A stretch of 64,000 bases of DNA from Bacteroidales bacterium (GCA_015060325.1 SUYQ01000004.1:62001-126000); one strand, 5' to 3'. Positions 48,179 to 57,704 are shown, counted from the stretch's first letter. Notes: generated by a model not told the origin, from the sequence alone. A program made the numbers and translations.

Positions 48179-49387
48179 ATGATACCGGAAATACATATAG
48201 AAGACTATAATTATGACCTGCCAGATGAAAGGATAGCCAAGTACCCCCTTCCAGAGAGGGATGCTTCTAAATTACTTTTCTATAAGGATGGTCTTGTAAC
48301 TGAAAACAGCTTCAAAGATATAGTGCAGATCCTCCCATCCGACCATCTTATGGTCTTCAATGACACTAAGGTGGTACCTGCAAGACTGCATTTCCAGCGT
48401 GAAACGGGTGCTCATATCGAGATTTTCTGCCTCGAACCTGTTCTTCCTGAGGAATATGTGTCGATGTTTGCAGTTACAGACAGGTGCAGATGGAAATGTA
48501 TTGTCGGAAACGTGAAGAGATGGAAGAGTGATACATTACATCTGTATAATCCTTCTGGGGATGCTTCTATCACTGCTTTAGATCTGAAGGCAGACCTTAT
48601 CGAGCGTGATGGGGAGACTTCCATCGTGGAATTTTCGTGGAGGGACGGCTCTCCTTTTTCAAAGGTCCTGGAGGTCTGCGGAAACATACCTATTCCTCCG
48701 TACCTCAACAGGGATACTGAGGATATAGACCTCGAACGTTATCAGACTCTATATGCCAGATACAGAGGTTCCGTGGCTGCCCCTACTGCCGGTCTGCATT
48801 TCACAGATAACGTTCTTAAATCTCTGAAAGATAAGAATATAGATATACAGACCGTGTGTCTTCATGTCGGTGCCGGCACCTTCCTGCCTGTAAAGAGTTC
48901 GCTTGTTGCCGAGCATGCGATGCATCGTGAGCCGTTCGTGGTGACCTTGAATTTCCTGAAAAAGCTTCGGGATTCACTTGGAAGGGTCATCGCAGTCGGA
49001 ACGACTTCGGTCAGAACCCTTGAGTCACTATATTATATAGGTGTCAGCTGTATCGAAGACGGACAGCCTGCAGATGTCGATCAGTGGGCTCCATACAGCC
49101 GGACATATGACCATACCATGGCTCAGGCCCTCCAGGCGCTGATTTCATACATGGATGATCATGAAATGCAGAGCCTTCAGATAGGAACCCGCATCATTAT
49201 CGTACCGGGATACGAGTTCAAGGTAGTTGATGTGCTTGTGACAAATTTCCACCAGCCTCAGAGTACCCTTCTGCTGCTCATATCCGCTTTTGTAAAAGGA
49301 GATTGGCACAACATCTATGATTTCGCCCTGACCCATGACTTCCGCTTCCTGAGCTACGGCGACAGTTCGGTGCTGTTCAGAAGGTGA
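48179..49387 (+). CDS. queA: S-adenosylmethionine:tRNA ribosyltransferase-isomerase
   Basis: QueA transfers and isomerises the ribosyl part of SAM onto 7-aminomethyl-7-deazaguanine in tRNA, the next-to-last step of queuosine synthesis. Motifs include YDLPDERIAKYPLPERDASK (about 9-28), LMVFNDTKVVPARL (about 56-69), YQTLYARYRGSVAAPTAGLH and HVGAGTFLPV, and near the end VTNFHQPQSTLLLLISAF. The 402-residue length is somewhat longer than the proteobacterial form (about 356). No preQ1 riboswitch is visible upstream. Confidence 0.93.
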   Translation: MIPEIHIEDYNYDLPDERIAKYPLPERDASKLLFYKDGLVTENSFKDIVQILPSDHLMVFNDTKVVPARLHFQRETGAHIEIFCLEPVLPEEYVSMFAVTDRCRWKCIVGNVKRWKSDTLHLYNPSGDASITALDLKADLIERDGETSIVEFSWRDGSPFSKVLEVCGNIPIPPYLNRDTEDIDLERYQTLYARYRGSVAAPTAGLHFTDNVLKSLKDKNIDIQTVCLHVGAGTFLPVKSSLVAEHAMHREPFVVTLNFLKKLRDSLGRVIAVGTTSVRTLESLYYIGVSCIEDGQPADVDQWAPYSRTYDHTMAQALQALISYMDDHEMQSLQIGTRIIIVPGYEFKVVDVLVTNFHQPQSTLLLLISAFVKGDWHNIYDFALTHDFRFLSYGDSSVLFRR

Positions 49388-49391
49388 TATG

Positions 49392-49422
49392 TTTGAATAT
49401 TTCGCATATTTTTATACCTTTG
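49392..49422 (+). promoter_or_regulatory. Promoter of the acyltransferase gene
   Basis: TTTG, 19 bases, TACCTTTG is a full consensus match, starting 5 bases after the queA stop. Transcription would begin near 49429, 13 bases before the ATG. Confidence 0.65.
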
Positions 49423-49441
49423 CCCCTTGTACTAAAACTTT

Positions 49442-50593
49442 ATGGAAACTATGATTGATTTATCTGAATTCGAGAGCATCAGTCCTTATACCGACGAAGA
49501 GGCCTCGGAGGCATTGGCAAAACTGGCAGAATACCCTGTCGTAGGGATTGCTTCGCAGCATTTCTTTCCGGAAGAATCTCCCGATTTTCTACAGAATATA
49601 CTCAAGCAGATCAAGACAGTAGACCAGTTCCAGGAAGTGGTCATGAGCAAGTTCGTACGTTGGGTGCTTGACCATACCGCACATAATTTTTCATATGACG
49701 GTATATCAAACATCGACCCTGACAAGAAGTTCCTTGCGATGTCGAACCATCGTGACATCATTCTTGATCCGGCCATCACCCAGCTTGTCCTCTTTACGAA
49801 CGGCATTCCGATGACTGAGATCGCTGTCGGTGACAATCTTATCACCAGCAAGGAAATCGAGTATCTGATCCGTTCAAACCGTATGATCAAGGTCATCCGT
49901 GGTGTGTCTGCACGTGAACTTTATCTGTCATCGCAGATGCTCTCCAAATACATCCGTCTCAATATCACCAACCAGAGACGCTCTATCTGGCTTGCCCAGC
50001 GTCAGGGACGTACAAAGAACGGGTATGATATCACGGAGCAGGGTCTTCTCAAGATGCTTGACATGAGCGGTGATAAGGACTTCCAGCAGAATTTCGAGGA
50101 ACTCAATATCATCCCTATGAGCATATCGTATGAGATTGAGCCATGCGATATACTGAAGGCACGCGAGATCGTCATCTCCAAGACTCAGAAGTATGTCAAA
50201 GCCAAGGGCGAGGACCTCAACAGCATCATGGTCGGCATCATGCAGCAGAAGGGTAACATTCACCTCAACATCGGCAAGCCGCTTACATCAGAGGAGATTG
50301 CAGCAGCAGCCTTGTGTGACAAGAACGACAGATATCAGCTGATCCGTCATGCTGTGGACGTCAGAGTCATTCAGGGATATAAGCTGTGGGGCAACAACTA
50401 TATCGCATATGACATACTGAATGATACAGACAAGTATAGCGGCAATTATACTCAGGAGGATAAGGATAAGTTTGTTGCCTATATGGAACATCAGCTGGGT
50501 ACGGTCGAGCCTGAGCTTGACAGGGCCGAACTCCGGGAGGTATTCCTCGGAATCTACGCTAACCCTGTGGTAGCAAAGGAAACCATGATATAA
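49442..50593 (+). CDS. Glycerophosphate acyltransferase-like protein (PlsC superfamily)
   Basis: The acyltransferase block I motif is NHRDIILD (HxxxxD, about residues 98-105), and block III-like residues follow near GVSARELYLSS. The PlsC domain spans about 85-290. The protein has no clear membrane helix. The C-terminal 90 residues (YKLWGNNYIAYDILNDTDKY) are specific to this subgroup in Bacteroidota. It may transfer acyl chains to glycerol-3-phosphate or to a lipid such as ornithine or glycine lipids. The exact substrate is not clear. Confidence 0.82.
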   Translation: METMIDLSEFESISPYTDEEASEALAKLAEYPVVGIASQHFFPEESPDFLQNILKQIKTVDQFQEVVMSKFVRWVLDHTAHNFSYDGISNIDPDKKFLAMSNHRDIILDPAITQLVLFTNGIPMTEIAVGDNLITSKEIEYLIRSNRMIKVIRGVSARELYLSSQMLSKYIRLNITNQRRSIWLAQRQGRTKNGYDITEQGLLKMLDMSGDKDFQQNFEELNIIPMSISYEIEPCDILKAREIVISKTQKYVKAKGEDLNSIMVGIMQQKGNIHLNIGKPLTSEEIAAAALCDKNDRYQLIRHAVDVRVIQGYKLWGNNYIAYDILNDTDKYSGNYTQEDKDKFVAYMEHQLGTVEPELDRAELREVFLGIYANPVVAKETMI

Positions 50594-50595
50594 TA

Positions 50596-50630
50596 AAAAT
50601 AAAGCAGAGCTGAGGGCTCTGCTTTATTTT
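50596..50630. terminator. Bidirectional terminator between the acyltransferase and the antiporter
   Basis: AAAATAAAGCAGAGC and GCTCTGCTTTATTTT form a perfect 15-bp stem with a five-base loop. It serves both convergent genes. Confidence 0.9.
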
Positions 50631-51608
50631 TTAATTCATGAACAGCCAGGTCATGTATCCGGCTTCCATCAGAAGAAGTATTGCTCCTTCAAATTTGTCC
50701 AGTTTGTTTTTCTTGAATGTGTAGACGCTTAGAATAAGGAAGATGGCTGATATCATCATTGTCCCCACGTCTACCGGAGTCATGGCTCCGAACTTGAGAG
50801 GATGGATCAAGGCAGATCCTCCAAGAATCAGCAGGATATTGAAGATATTCGATCCCAGTACATTTCCCAAGGCAAGCTGGCTGCGTCCCTTGAGTGCTGC
50901 GACGACACAGGTTGCAAGTTCCGGAAGTGAAGTTCCGGCCGCCATGATGGTGATCGCGATAAACTTCTGGGACATATGGTAATGAACAGCAATCTCTGTT
51001 GCGGAATCTACAAACAGACGGCCTCCGAATACAAGTCCTCCCAGACCGGCTGCAATCAGAATCAGGGATTTGCCTGTACTGAATACCTTGATGGAGTCTT
51101 CTTCCTCTTTTGATGGACCGGCAGCTTCAACTGCTGCATTCTTGGGCTTTCTTAGAAGAATCCAGAAATACCATGCAAGCAATGACAGCAGGATGAGACC
51201 GTCTACGCGCGTCAAGGTGTCCGTTCCTGCGCCGAAGATGGAATGTTTCATACCCAGGCCGATCAGAAGAGCTGTAGCCAGGAGGTTCAAGGGCAGATCT
51301 CTACGTATTGTTTCTTTAGAAATAGCCAGAGGCAGTATCACTGCAGTTATGCCTAGTATGATCAGAGTATTGAATATATTGGAACCCACTATGTTTCCTA
51401 TTGCCATATCCGCCTTTCCTTGGAATGATGATATGAAACTTACCACCATTTCCGGAGTGGAGGTTCCTATGCCGACGATAGTGAGGCCGATGACAAACTC
51501 GCTCAGACCTGTCTTCTTGGCGATGCTTGATGATCCGTCAACCAGCCAGTTTGCTCCAAAAAGAATCAGAAGCAGACCGGCGATGAGTAAAAGAAACTGT
51601 AATGCCAT
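50631..51608 (-). CDS. Calcium/sodium antiporter (CaCA family, YrbG-like), copy 1
   Basis: The protein is an inner-membrane exchanger with ten predicted helices in two inverted repeats. The alpha-repeat motifs are GIGTSTPEMVVSF (about 46-58) with VGSNIFNTL, and AAGTSLPELATCV (about 220-232) with LGSNIFNIL, all with the Na+/Ca2+-coordinating Glu and Asn. An acidic loop (KEEEDSIK, about 160-167) separates the repeats. A second copy is at 56322-57263. The start MALQFLLL is preferred over 11 earlier residues. Confidence 0.9.
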   Translation of the reverse strand: MALQFLLLIAGLLLILFGANWLVDGSSSIAKKTGLSEFVIGLTIVGIGTSTPEMVVSFISSFQGKADMAIGNIVGSNIFNTLIILGITAVILPLAISKETIRRDLPLNLLATALLIGLGMKHSIFGAGTDTLTRVDGLILLSLLAWYFWILLRKPKNAAVEAAGPSKEEEDSIKVFSTGKSLILIAAGLGGLVFGGRLFVDSATEIAVHYHMSQKFIAITIMAAGTSLPELATCVVAALKGRSQLALGNVLGSNIFNILLILGGSALIHPLKFGAMTPVDVGTMMISAIFLILSVYTFKKNKLDKFEGAILLLMEAGYMTWLFMN

Positions 51609-51666
51609 TTTGCTAAATTGATTTTCAAAACAATTTGGCAAAATTACAAAAAATCGTCAAATTATT

Positions 51667-51674
51667 TATCTTTG
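51667..51674 (+). promoter_or_regulatory. -7 box of the NfeD gene
   Basis: TATCTTTG matches TAnnTTTG. No good -33 box is seen at the right distance. Transcription would begin near 51681, 21 bases before the ATG at 51702. Confidence 0.45.
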
Positions 51675-51701
51675 TATGAATTACTGTAATCAGTGAATGA
51701 T

Positions 51702-53027
51702 ATGAAACGCCTTATATTTATATTTTGCATCATATTGGCCAGTATTCCGGTCAACGCCTCAGATTCACTCAATGTCTTCTATCGTATTCGTCTGGACCAG
51801 GATATCGACAAGGCAGCCCAGAGATTGGTAGTGCTAGGACTGGAAAAAGCTGAAAAAGCAGGTGCTGACTATATTCTTCTGGATCTGGATACTTATGGAG
51901 GAGCTGTTGATGCAGCAGACAGCATCAGATCTGCCATATTGCGTCATGATAAGCCTGTTATAGCTTTTATCAACATGCAGGCAGCTTCAGCCGGCGCACT
52001 GATTTCGATAGCGTGTGATTCCATATATATGAAGACCGGCAGTTCCATCGGCGCAGCTACGGTAGTTGATCAGACTGGGGCTGTGATGCCGGACAAATAT
52101 CAGTCGTTCATGAGAGGGATGATGCGTTCCACCGCGGCCGCTACAGGAAGGGATCCCTTGATTGCCGAGGCCATGGTTTCGGCCGACAGCGTGTTGAGTC
52201 TTACCCCGGAGGAAGCTGTCAAGGTCGGCTACTGCAACGGGATATGTGAAAGCGCAGAGGAGGTTGCAAGCCTTGTTTCAGGGGATAAACCATACAGGAT
52301 CAGGAATATGGAGGATGATATGACATGGTTTGATAAACTTATTCAGATCCTCCTGAATCCTATTCTTCAGTCAATCTTCATGATGATGATAATAGGGGGT
52401 ATCTTCGTCGAGATCCGTACTCCTGGCATTGGTCTTCCGCTTGTTACGGCAATCGTGGGCGCTGTCCTGTATTTTGCTCCAGCTTATGCTGAGCATCTTG
52501 CGGAAAACTGGGAGATTCTCCTTTTTGTATCCGGTCTCATATTGATTGCATTGGAAATATTTGTAGTAACCGGATTCGGAGTCTGTGGCATTCTGGGAAT
52601 CATTCTTGTTATAGCGTCTCTTTCGCTTGCAATGGTTGATAATGTCGAGTTCCGCAGTCTGGACGGAAGCTTCAGCCTGAAGCCTCTTCTTCAACCGTTG
52701 GCCATCGTGGTGACCTCCTGTACTGCCGCTGCTTTTGGATCGATATGGCTGGTCTCGAAACTATATAGGACACGTTCCTTCGATCATGTAGCCTTACGAC
52801 AGGAAATGAAGGCGGATGAAGGATACACGGGTGTTGTTTCCGGACTTGATGTACTGGTCGGAAGCACGGTTACGGTATTCTCTGACATGCGGCCTGGAGG
52901 AAAGGTACAGGCCGAGGATGGGCATATATATGAAGCGACCCTTAAGTTCGGTGGCTTTGCTGCAAAAGGTACGAGGCTTAGAGTACTTAACGCCGAACAG
53001 GGGAGACTTTATTGCGAGGTAATATAA
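51702..53027 (+). CDS. NfeD-family membrane protein with ClpP-class serine protease domain
   Basis: Full-length NfeD proteins combine a periplasmic serine protease with membrane helices and a C-terminal OB fold; they are linked to membrane quality control with stomatin-like partners. Here a signal peptide (about 1-20) precedes the protease part (about 25-200) with LLDLDTYGGAVDAADSIRSA and AASAGALISIACDSIYM (Ser in SAG). Four membrane segments (about 215-335) and an NfeD OB domain (about 365-440, YTGVVSGLDVLVGSTVTVFS) follow. The 441-residue length is the long form. Three residues upstream the frame begins at GTG (51693). No stomatin gene is next to it. Confidence 0.9.
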   Translation: MKRLIFIFCIILASIPVNASDSLNVFYRIRLDQDIDKAAQRLVVLGLEKAEKAGADYILLDLDTYGGAVDAADSIRSAILRHDKPVIAFINMQAASAGALISIACDSIYMKTGSSIGAATVVDQTGAVMPDKYQSFMRGMMRSTAAATGRDPLIAEAMVSADSVLSLTPEEAVKVGYCNGICESAEEVASLVSGDKPYRIRNMEDDMTWFDKLIQILLNPILQSIFMMMIIGGIFVEIRTPGIGLPLVTAIVGAVLYFAPAYAEHLAENWEILLFVSGLILIALEIFVVTGFGVCGILGIILVIASLSLAMVDNVEFRSLDGSFSLKPLLQPLAIVVTSCTAAAFGSIWLVSKLYRTRSFDHVALRQEMKADEGYTGVVSGLDVLVGSTVTVFSDMRPGGKVQAEDGHIYEATLKFGGFAAKGTRLRVLNAEQGRLYCEVI

Positions 53028-53030
53028 AGG

Positions 53031-54437
53031 TTACTTGCGCTTGAGGGCGACTACGTTTTCGACGTGGTGCGTGTGCGGGAACATGTCGACAGGGCGTACC
53101 GCTGTGATGACATAGTCCTGGCAGAGGATCTCCAGGTCGCGTGCCTGTGATGCAGGGTTGCAGCTTACGTAGACCATGCGGTCAGGTGCAGCATTCAGGA
53201 TCACCTTTGCGACGTCCGGATGGATGCCGGCTCTAGGCGGGTCAAGGATGATGACGTCAGGACGGCCGTGCTCCTGGACGAAGGCATCTGTAAGAATGTC
53301 CTTCATGTCGCCGGCGTAGAAGTCGCAGTTTGTGATGTTGTTGGCTTCAGCATTGATCTCCGCATCAGCTATCGCTTCCGGAACGTATTCTATGCCAATT
53401 ACTTTCGATGCCTGACGGGAGACAAACTGGGCGATGGTTCCAGTTCCTGTATAAAGGTCGTATACAACCTCAGAACCTGTCAGAGCCGCAAATTCACGTG
53501 CCACGCTGTAGAGCTTGTATGCCTGCTTGGTGTTGGTCTGGTAGAACGATTTGGGACCGATCTTGAACTTGAGACCTTCCATGTATTCATAGATGGCATC
53601 CTCGCCTTTGTAAAGGATGCATTCCTGGTCTGAAATAGAGTCGTTGGCCTTGCCGTTGATCACGTAGTAGAGCGAAGTGATCTGCGGGAACTTTGCTGCA
53701 ACTGCATCGAGCAGGGCAGTGCGCGCCTGGGCGTCCTCATAATAGAAACATACGATCAGCATCACGTTGCCTTCCTGTGTCGTGCGCACTATCATGTTTC
53801 TGAGGAATCCTTCGTGTTCGCGAATGTTGAAGAATGTAAGGCCGTTTTCCAGAGCGTATTTCTTTATGAAGAGACGGATTCCGTTCGACGGCTCAGGCTG
53901 AAGGTAGCAATGGTCGATGTCAAGCACCTTGTCGAAGAAGCGGCCTACATGGAAGCCGAGGCCGTACTTCTCCTTTTCGCTGAGCACCTCTGCATCTTCA
54001 TTGTCGAAGATCCACCTGCGCTGCGAGAACGTAAACTCCAGCTTATTACGGTAATAGGTGGTCTCATCTGAAGCAACGATAGGGGATATTTCAGGTACAT
54101 CCAGATGGCCTATACGCACCAGCTGGTCGTAGACCTGCTGCTGCTTGGCCTGAAGCTGCATTTCGTACGGGAGCGGCTGCCATTTGCATCCGCCACAGAC
54201 TCCGAAATGCTTGCAGAAAGGCTCAAGACGGTGCTCGGAAGGTTTTACCATGCGGAGGATGAATCCTTCCATATAGTTCTTCTTCTTCTTTGTGACCTTA
54301 ACGTCCACAACGTCGCCCGGTACCGCGAATTGCACGAACAGTACTGCTCCGTCAACCTTGGCCAAAGCCTTGCCCTCTGCTGCAACCGCTTCGATCACAA
54401 CATTTTCCAATATGATATCCTGTTTCTTTCTCGCCAT
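53031..54437 (-). CDS. rlmD: 23S rRNA (uracil-C5)-methyltransferase (RlmD/RumA family)
   Basis: The protein is a SAM-dependent enzyme that methylates a uracil of 23S rRNA. It has a TRAM domain (about 5-60), a [4Fe-4S] cysteine set (CKHFGVCGGC at about 70-79, with the fourth Cys further on), and a methyltransferase domain with DLYTGTGTIAQFVS, LDPPRAGIHPDV and the catalytic Cys in YVSCNPASQARDL. I start it at MARKKQD (54437). A longer frame to 54554 adds residues NCHPERAKRDEGS, which are translated from the repeat element at 54453-54515 and are not part of the enzyme. The Bacteroidota protein of this family may modify U1939 or U747. Confidence 0.9.
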   Translation of the reverse strand: MARKKQDIILENVVIEAVAAEGKALAKVDGAVLFVQFAVPGDVVDVKVTKKKKNYMEGFILRMVKPSEHRLEPFCKHFGVCGGCKWQPLPYEMQLQAKQQQVYDQLVRIGHLDVPEISPIVASDETTYYRNKLEFTFSQRRWIFDNEDAEVLSEKEKYGLGFHVGRFFDKVLDIDHCYLQPEPSNGIRLFIKKYALENGLTFFNIREHEGFLRNMIVRTTQEGNVMLIVCFYYEDAQARTALLDAVAAKFPQITSLYYVINGKANDSISDQECILYKGEDAIYEYMEGLKFKIGPKSFYQTNTKQAYKLYSVAREFAALTGSEVVYDLYTGTGTIAQFVSRQASKVIGIEYVPEAIADAEINAEANNITNCDFYAGDMKDILTDAFVQEHGRPDVIILDPPRAGIHPDVAKVILNAAPDRMVYVSCNPASQARDLEILCQDYVITAVRPVDMFPHTHHVENVVALKRK

Positions 54438-54452
54438 AATCTGTCGGTTTAT

Positions 54453-54515
54453 AGATCCCTCGTCCCGCTTCGCTCGCTCGGGATGACAATTGAGCAAAGG
54501 TTTCGGGATGACAAA
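54453..54515. repeat. Dispersed repeat element, copy 3
   Basis: The 63-bp element begins AGATCCCTCGTCCCGC, contains GGGATGACA twice and lies directly upstream of rlmD. It belongs to the family at 17391, 42520 and 58341. Confidence 0.7.
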
Positions 54516-54520
54516 ACAAA

Positions 54521-54541
54521 AGCCCCAGAAAGTCTGGGGCT
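54521..54541 (-). terminator. Terminator after the Na/Pi symporter gene
   Basis: AGCCCCAGA and TCTGGGGCT form a 9-bp stem with a three-base loop, followed on the minus strand by TTTTGTTTT. Confidence 0.75.
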
Positions 54542-54566
54542 GCAAAATTATCAAATATTCATGAGA

Positions 54567-56315
54567 TTAGGAAATCTTGAAACGGCATTTCTCAAGATCC
54601 TGCGAAACATTGATCATGAAGTCTCCCATCTTCTCCAGCTCATTCACTATATCCATATAGTAGACGCTGGTCTGGTAGTTCTTTCTCTCATGCTCGATGC
54701 TCTCGATCTCCTCGTCACGCAGGTCATTACGCATGTTGTTGATGCGCTCCTCAGCTGCATAAGCGTTCGAAACCTCTTCAAGAGTGCCGTCATCAGCCTT
54801 GGTGAGGTTGGCGATCATCGCATCATAAGCATTCTCCACAACGTCAATCATACCGTTCAGCTTGCGCACCGTCTCAGCATCGAACTCCTTCTTGTGAATG
54901 TTCCTGCGGGAAAGTATACGGCTTATTGCTTCGCCAGAGTCTCCCAATGATTCCATCTCACCGATGATCTTGTACATGGCCTTGATCCGGATCGATGTAT
55001 TCTGGCTGATCTCCTGTGCTGAGACCTCATTGAGGAAGGATGCGATCTCATATTCGATCCTGTCTGAAATCTCCTCATACTTGACCAGTTTGGCGCGGTA
55101 CTCTTCAAATTTCTCGTTGTCTTTCTCGTTTATGGCAGAACGCACATAACCCAAGCCCTTGCGGGAAATCTGAGCAAAATGTATTATCTCCTTGCTTGCC
55201 TGCTCGAGGGCCAGCTCCGGAGTCGCCAGTGGGCCGGCGTTGATGTACTTGAGCCTGTGTATCTCTTTATCGTCAGCTTCCTGTTTACCTTTGATGATCT
55301 TGCATACCAGTTTCTCTATTGTCGGTATGAACCATATGAGAATCAAGGTGTTGATGGTATTGAAGAGGGTATGCAGCATTGAAAGGCCGTACAGGGCGGC
55401 AGTCTGTGAATCCGACTGGGCTCCGTCAACGCCTTCAACAACTGCAAAGCCTTTGGCGGCCGGGTCTGGGAGTCCGAAAACTCCGGCTGTTACTGCTCCG
55501 ACCATCTTGAGGAACACTCCGAAGAAAATCAGTGCCCAGACAACTCCGAACACGTTGAAGACAGTGTGGGCGAGTGCGGCTCTTTTCGCCGAGGTATTTC
55601 CTACAGCAGCAGCGATATTTGCTGTGATAGTGGTTCCGATATTTTCACCAAGTACCATTGCGCAGGCCATATCGAACTTTATCCATCCGAAATTGAGCAT
55701 CATGATTGTCAATGCCATGGTTGCGCTGGATGACTGGAGTATCAGGGTAAGTACTGTTCCAAGTACCAGGAAAAGAAGAACGGAACCGAATCCGCGTCCC
55801 TGCCATCCTTCTATAAATGCCAGTACGTCAGGTGATTCGCTCAGATCCGGTACCGAGTCCTTCATCAGCGAAAGGCCGAGGAAGAGTAGTGAGAATCCGA
55901 CGATCAGTTCGGATATGTTCCTTCTGCTGCTCTTCTTTGAACATGATAGGACAAATCCCACGGCCATCAAAGGCACTGCCAAGACAGATATATCGGCCTT
56001 GAATCCGAGCCATGACACAAGCCATGCGGTAACTGTCGTACCGATGTTGGCTCCCATGATTACGCTGATAGCCTGAGCCAGCGTCAGAAGTCCGGCATTG
56101 ACAAAACTTACCACCATCACGGTGGTCGCCGACGATGACTGGATCACTGACGTGACTCCAAGGCCGGTAAGAACTCCTTTAGCCGGATTGGATGTCATGG
56201 ATGAGAGAAAGCCTCTGAGTCTGTCTCCTGCAGCTTTCTGAAGTCCGGAGCTCATGAGGTTCATTCCGTAAAGGAACATACCCAAGGCTCCTAGAAGCAT
56301 GAAAATGTTTCCCAT
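54567..56315 (-). CDS. Na+/phosphate cotransporter family protein with PhoU-like tail (NptA/YjbB type)
   Basis: The membrane part (about 1-345) holds two copies of the Na/Pi signature, QSSSATTVMVVSFVNAGLL (about 60-78) and QSSSATMALTIMMLNF (about 195-210). The C-terminal 210 residues are helical and PhoU-like (IHFAQISRKGLGYVR... MESLGDSGEAIS...). Such proteins export or exchange phosphate. The antiporter gene follows upstream by six bases, so both are in one operon, which fits coupled ion transport. Confidence 0.88.
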   Translation of the reverse strand: MGNIFMLLGALGMFLYGMNLMSSGLQKAAGDRLRGFLSSMTSNPAKGVLTGLGVTSVIQSSSATTVMVVSFVNAGLLTLAQAISVIMGANIGTTVTAWLVSWLGFKADISVLAVPLMAVGFVLSCSKKSSRRNISELIVGFSLLFLGLSLMKDSVPDLSESPDVLAFIEGWQGRGFGSVLLFLVLGTVLTLILQSSSATMALTIMMLNFGWIKFDMACAMVLGENIGTTITANIAAAVGNTSAKRAALAHTVFNVFGVVWALIFFGVFLKMVGAVTAGVFGLPDPAAKGFAVVEGVDGAQSDSQTAALYGLSMLHTLFNTINTLILIWFIPTIEKLVCKIIKGKQEADDKEIHRLKYINAGPLATPELALEQASKEIIHFAQISRKGLGYVRSAINEKDNEKFEEYRAKLVKYEEISDRIEYEIASFLNEVSAQEISQNTSIRIKAMYKIIGEMESLGDSGEAISRILSRRNIHKKEFDAETVRKLNGMIDVVENAYDAMIANLTKADDGTLEEVSNAYAAEERINNMRNDLRDEEIESIEHERKNYQTSVYYMDIVNELEKMGDFMINVSQDLEKCRFKIS

Positions 56316-56321
56316 AGATGT

Positions 56322-57263
56322 CTAGTTAATGAGATATATACTATATGTAATGAATATTGATAACATTATGCTGCCTGATATTCTTCCTATTTGTCCCTTT
56401 ATTCCGCATATCAGCGGCAAAATTGCTGCGAAAATCATCACAGAATAGTCAACTATTGTGATGTTTGCAGAATCCAGGGTAGAAACCTGGGAACTGAGGC
56501 CCAGGATCAATGCTATATTGAAGATGTTCGAGCCTACAATGTTTCCAAGAGCCATCTGGGTGTTCTTCTTGCATGCAGCTACGACTGAAGCGGCAAGTTC
56601 CGGCAGGGAAGTGCCGCATGCAATCAAGGTGATCGATATGACAGCTTCACTCATTCCCCATCTCCTTGCTATCACGATAGCATTGTCTACAAAGAAGTCA
56701 CAGCTTGTGATAAGGACTCCCAGGCCTATTATGATAAGGCCTGCAGCCTTCCATAATGCCATTGGCTTTTCTTCATGTACAGATTCGGTCTGTACAGGAT
56801 TTTTCCGGTCTCTGCGGAATGAGTACCACATGAAGACGACAAATATTGCAAGCAGGACAAGGCCGTCATACCAGGCTATCTGAGGCTTGTTCATTTCTGT
56901 GAAGAAGTCGAAGGACAGCAGTGTGAGAATTACCGATAATGCTATGCATACAGGGATCTCAAACTTCATGTTCTGTTTCTGGATGGCGATAGGGAAGAAC
57001 AGGGCTGTGACTCCCAGTATTCCCATTACATTGAATATGTTGGAACCTACTACATTGCCGATTGCAACGTCAGAATTTCCCTGAAGAGCTCCCGAAAAAC
57101 TGACGGTCAGTTCCGGCATGGATGTTCCGATACCCACTATGGCTGCTCCGATCACAAAGTCGGAAACCTTGTACTTCTTGGCGATGGAGACAGCTCCGTC
57201 CACCAGCCAGTCTGCACCCAGGACAATGCCAACGAGAGATACTGCTATGATTATGAACTCCAT
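56322..57263 (-). CDS. Calcium/sodium antiporter (CaCA family), copy 2
   Basis: This protein is the paralogue of the one at 50631-51608, about 7 kb away. Matching motifs: GIGTSMPELTVSF (about 47-59), VGSNIFNVMGI, ACGTSLPELAASV (about 215-227) and VGSNIFNIALI. 313 residues, ten helices. It lies between the Na/Pi symporter (6 bases) and a small membrane protein (3 bases) in one minus-strand operon. Confidence 0.9.
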   Translation of the reverse strand: MEFIIIAVSLVGIVLGADWLVDGAVSIAKKYKVSDFVIGAAIVGIGTSMPELTVSFSGALQGNSDVAIGNVVGSNIFNVMGILGVTALFFPIAIQKQNMKFEIPVCIALSVILTLLSFDFFTEMNKPQIAWYDGLVLLAIFVVFMWYSFRRDRKNPVQTESVHEEKPMALWKAAGLIIIGLGVLITSCDFFVDNAIVIARRWGMSEAVISITLIACGTSLPELAASVVAACKKNTQMALGNIVGSNIFNIALILGLSSQVSTLDSANITIVDYSVMIFAAILPLICGIKGQIGRISGSIMLSIFITYSIYLIN

Positions 57264-57266
57264 AAA

Positions 57267-57704
57267 TTACTTTATAAGGTTGCTTACTTTATCAAAACTA
57301 TGTTCGTGGACAGCTGAACAAGGTTCATATCTATATGGTATATATTCCAGCAGCTGCATGTATGCCTTGGTTTTATTGTAATAGACATCCATTCTGAGGG
57401 TGCTTCCCTGACTTTCCTGAGTGTGTCTGAAATCCATAGGGGAGGTGAGTGCCGATTTAAGCCTGTCACGCATTTCGTTTCCGTAGAATATCTCCTTTTT
57501 CTGGAATTTCTCTCCGTTGTCCTTATGTCTGTATGCGGTTTTAAGGATGAATGCAAGAACAAGACCTGTGACGATGGTGAAGAATCCGAGGATGTTCAGC
57601 GGATCAGATGATGGGATGATTACAAGAACAGTTCCGGTGATTGTCAGTATTGATGATATGACTATATCTTTGATAGAGCGTACTCTAATGAATTTATCTT
57701 CCAT
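57267..57704 (-). CDS. Small two-helix membrane protein of unknown function
   Basis: The 145-residue protein has two membrane helices at about 13-31 and 37-54, then a basic cytoplasmic-type C-terminal half with no domain I recognise (KEIFYGNEMRDRLKSALTSP, about 76-95). It is the first gene of the antiporter-Na/Pi operon, with gaps of 3 and 6 bases, so it may modulate these transporters. That is inference from position only. Confidence 0.6.
   Translation of the reverse strand: MEDKFIRVRSIKDIVISSILTITGTVLVIIPSSDPLNILGFFTIVTGLVLAFILKTAYRHKDNGEKFQKKEIFYGNEMRDRLKSALTSPMDFRHTQESQGSTLRMDVYYNKTKAYMQLLEYIPYRYEPCSAVHEHSFDKVSNLIK

Noticed and set aside
54438..54554. N-terminal extension of RlmD
   Set aside because: It is translated from a dispersed repeat element (copy 3) and not part of the enzyme family.
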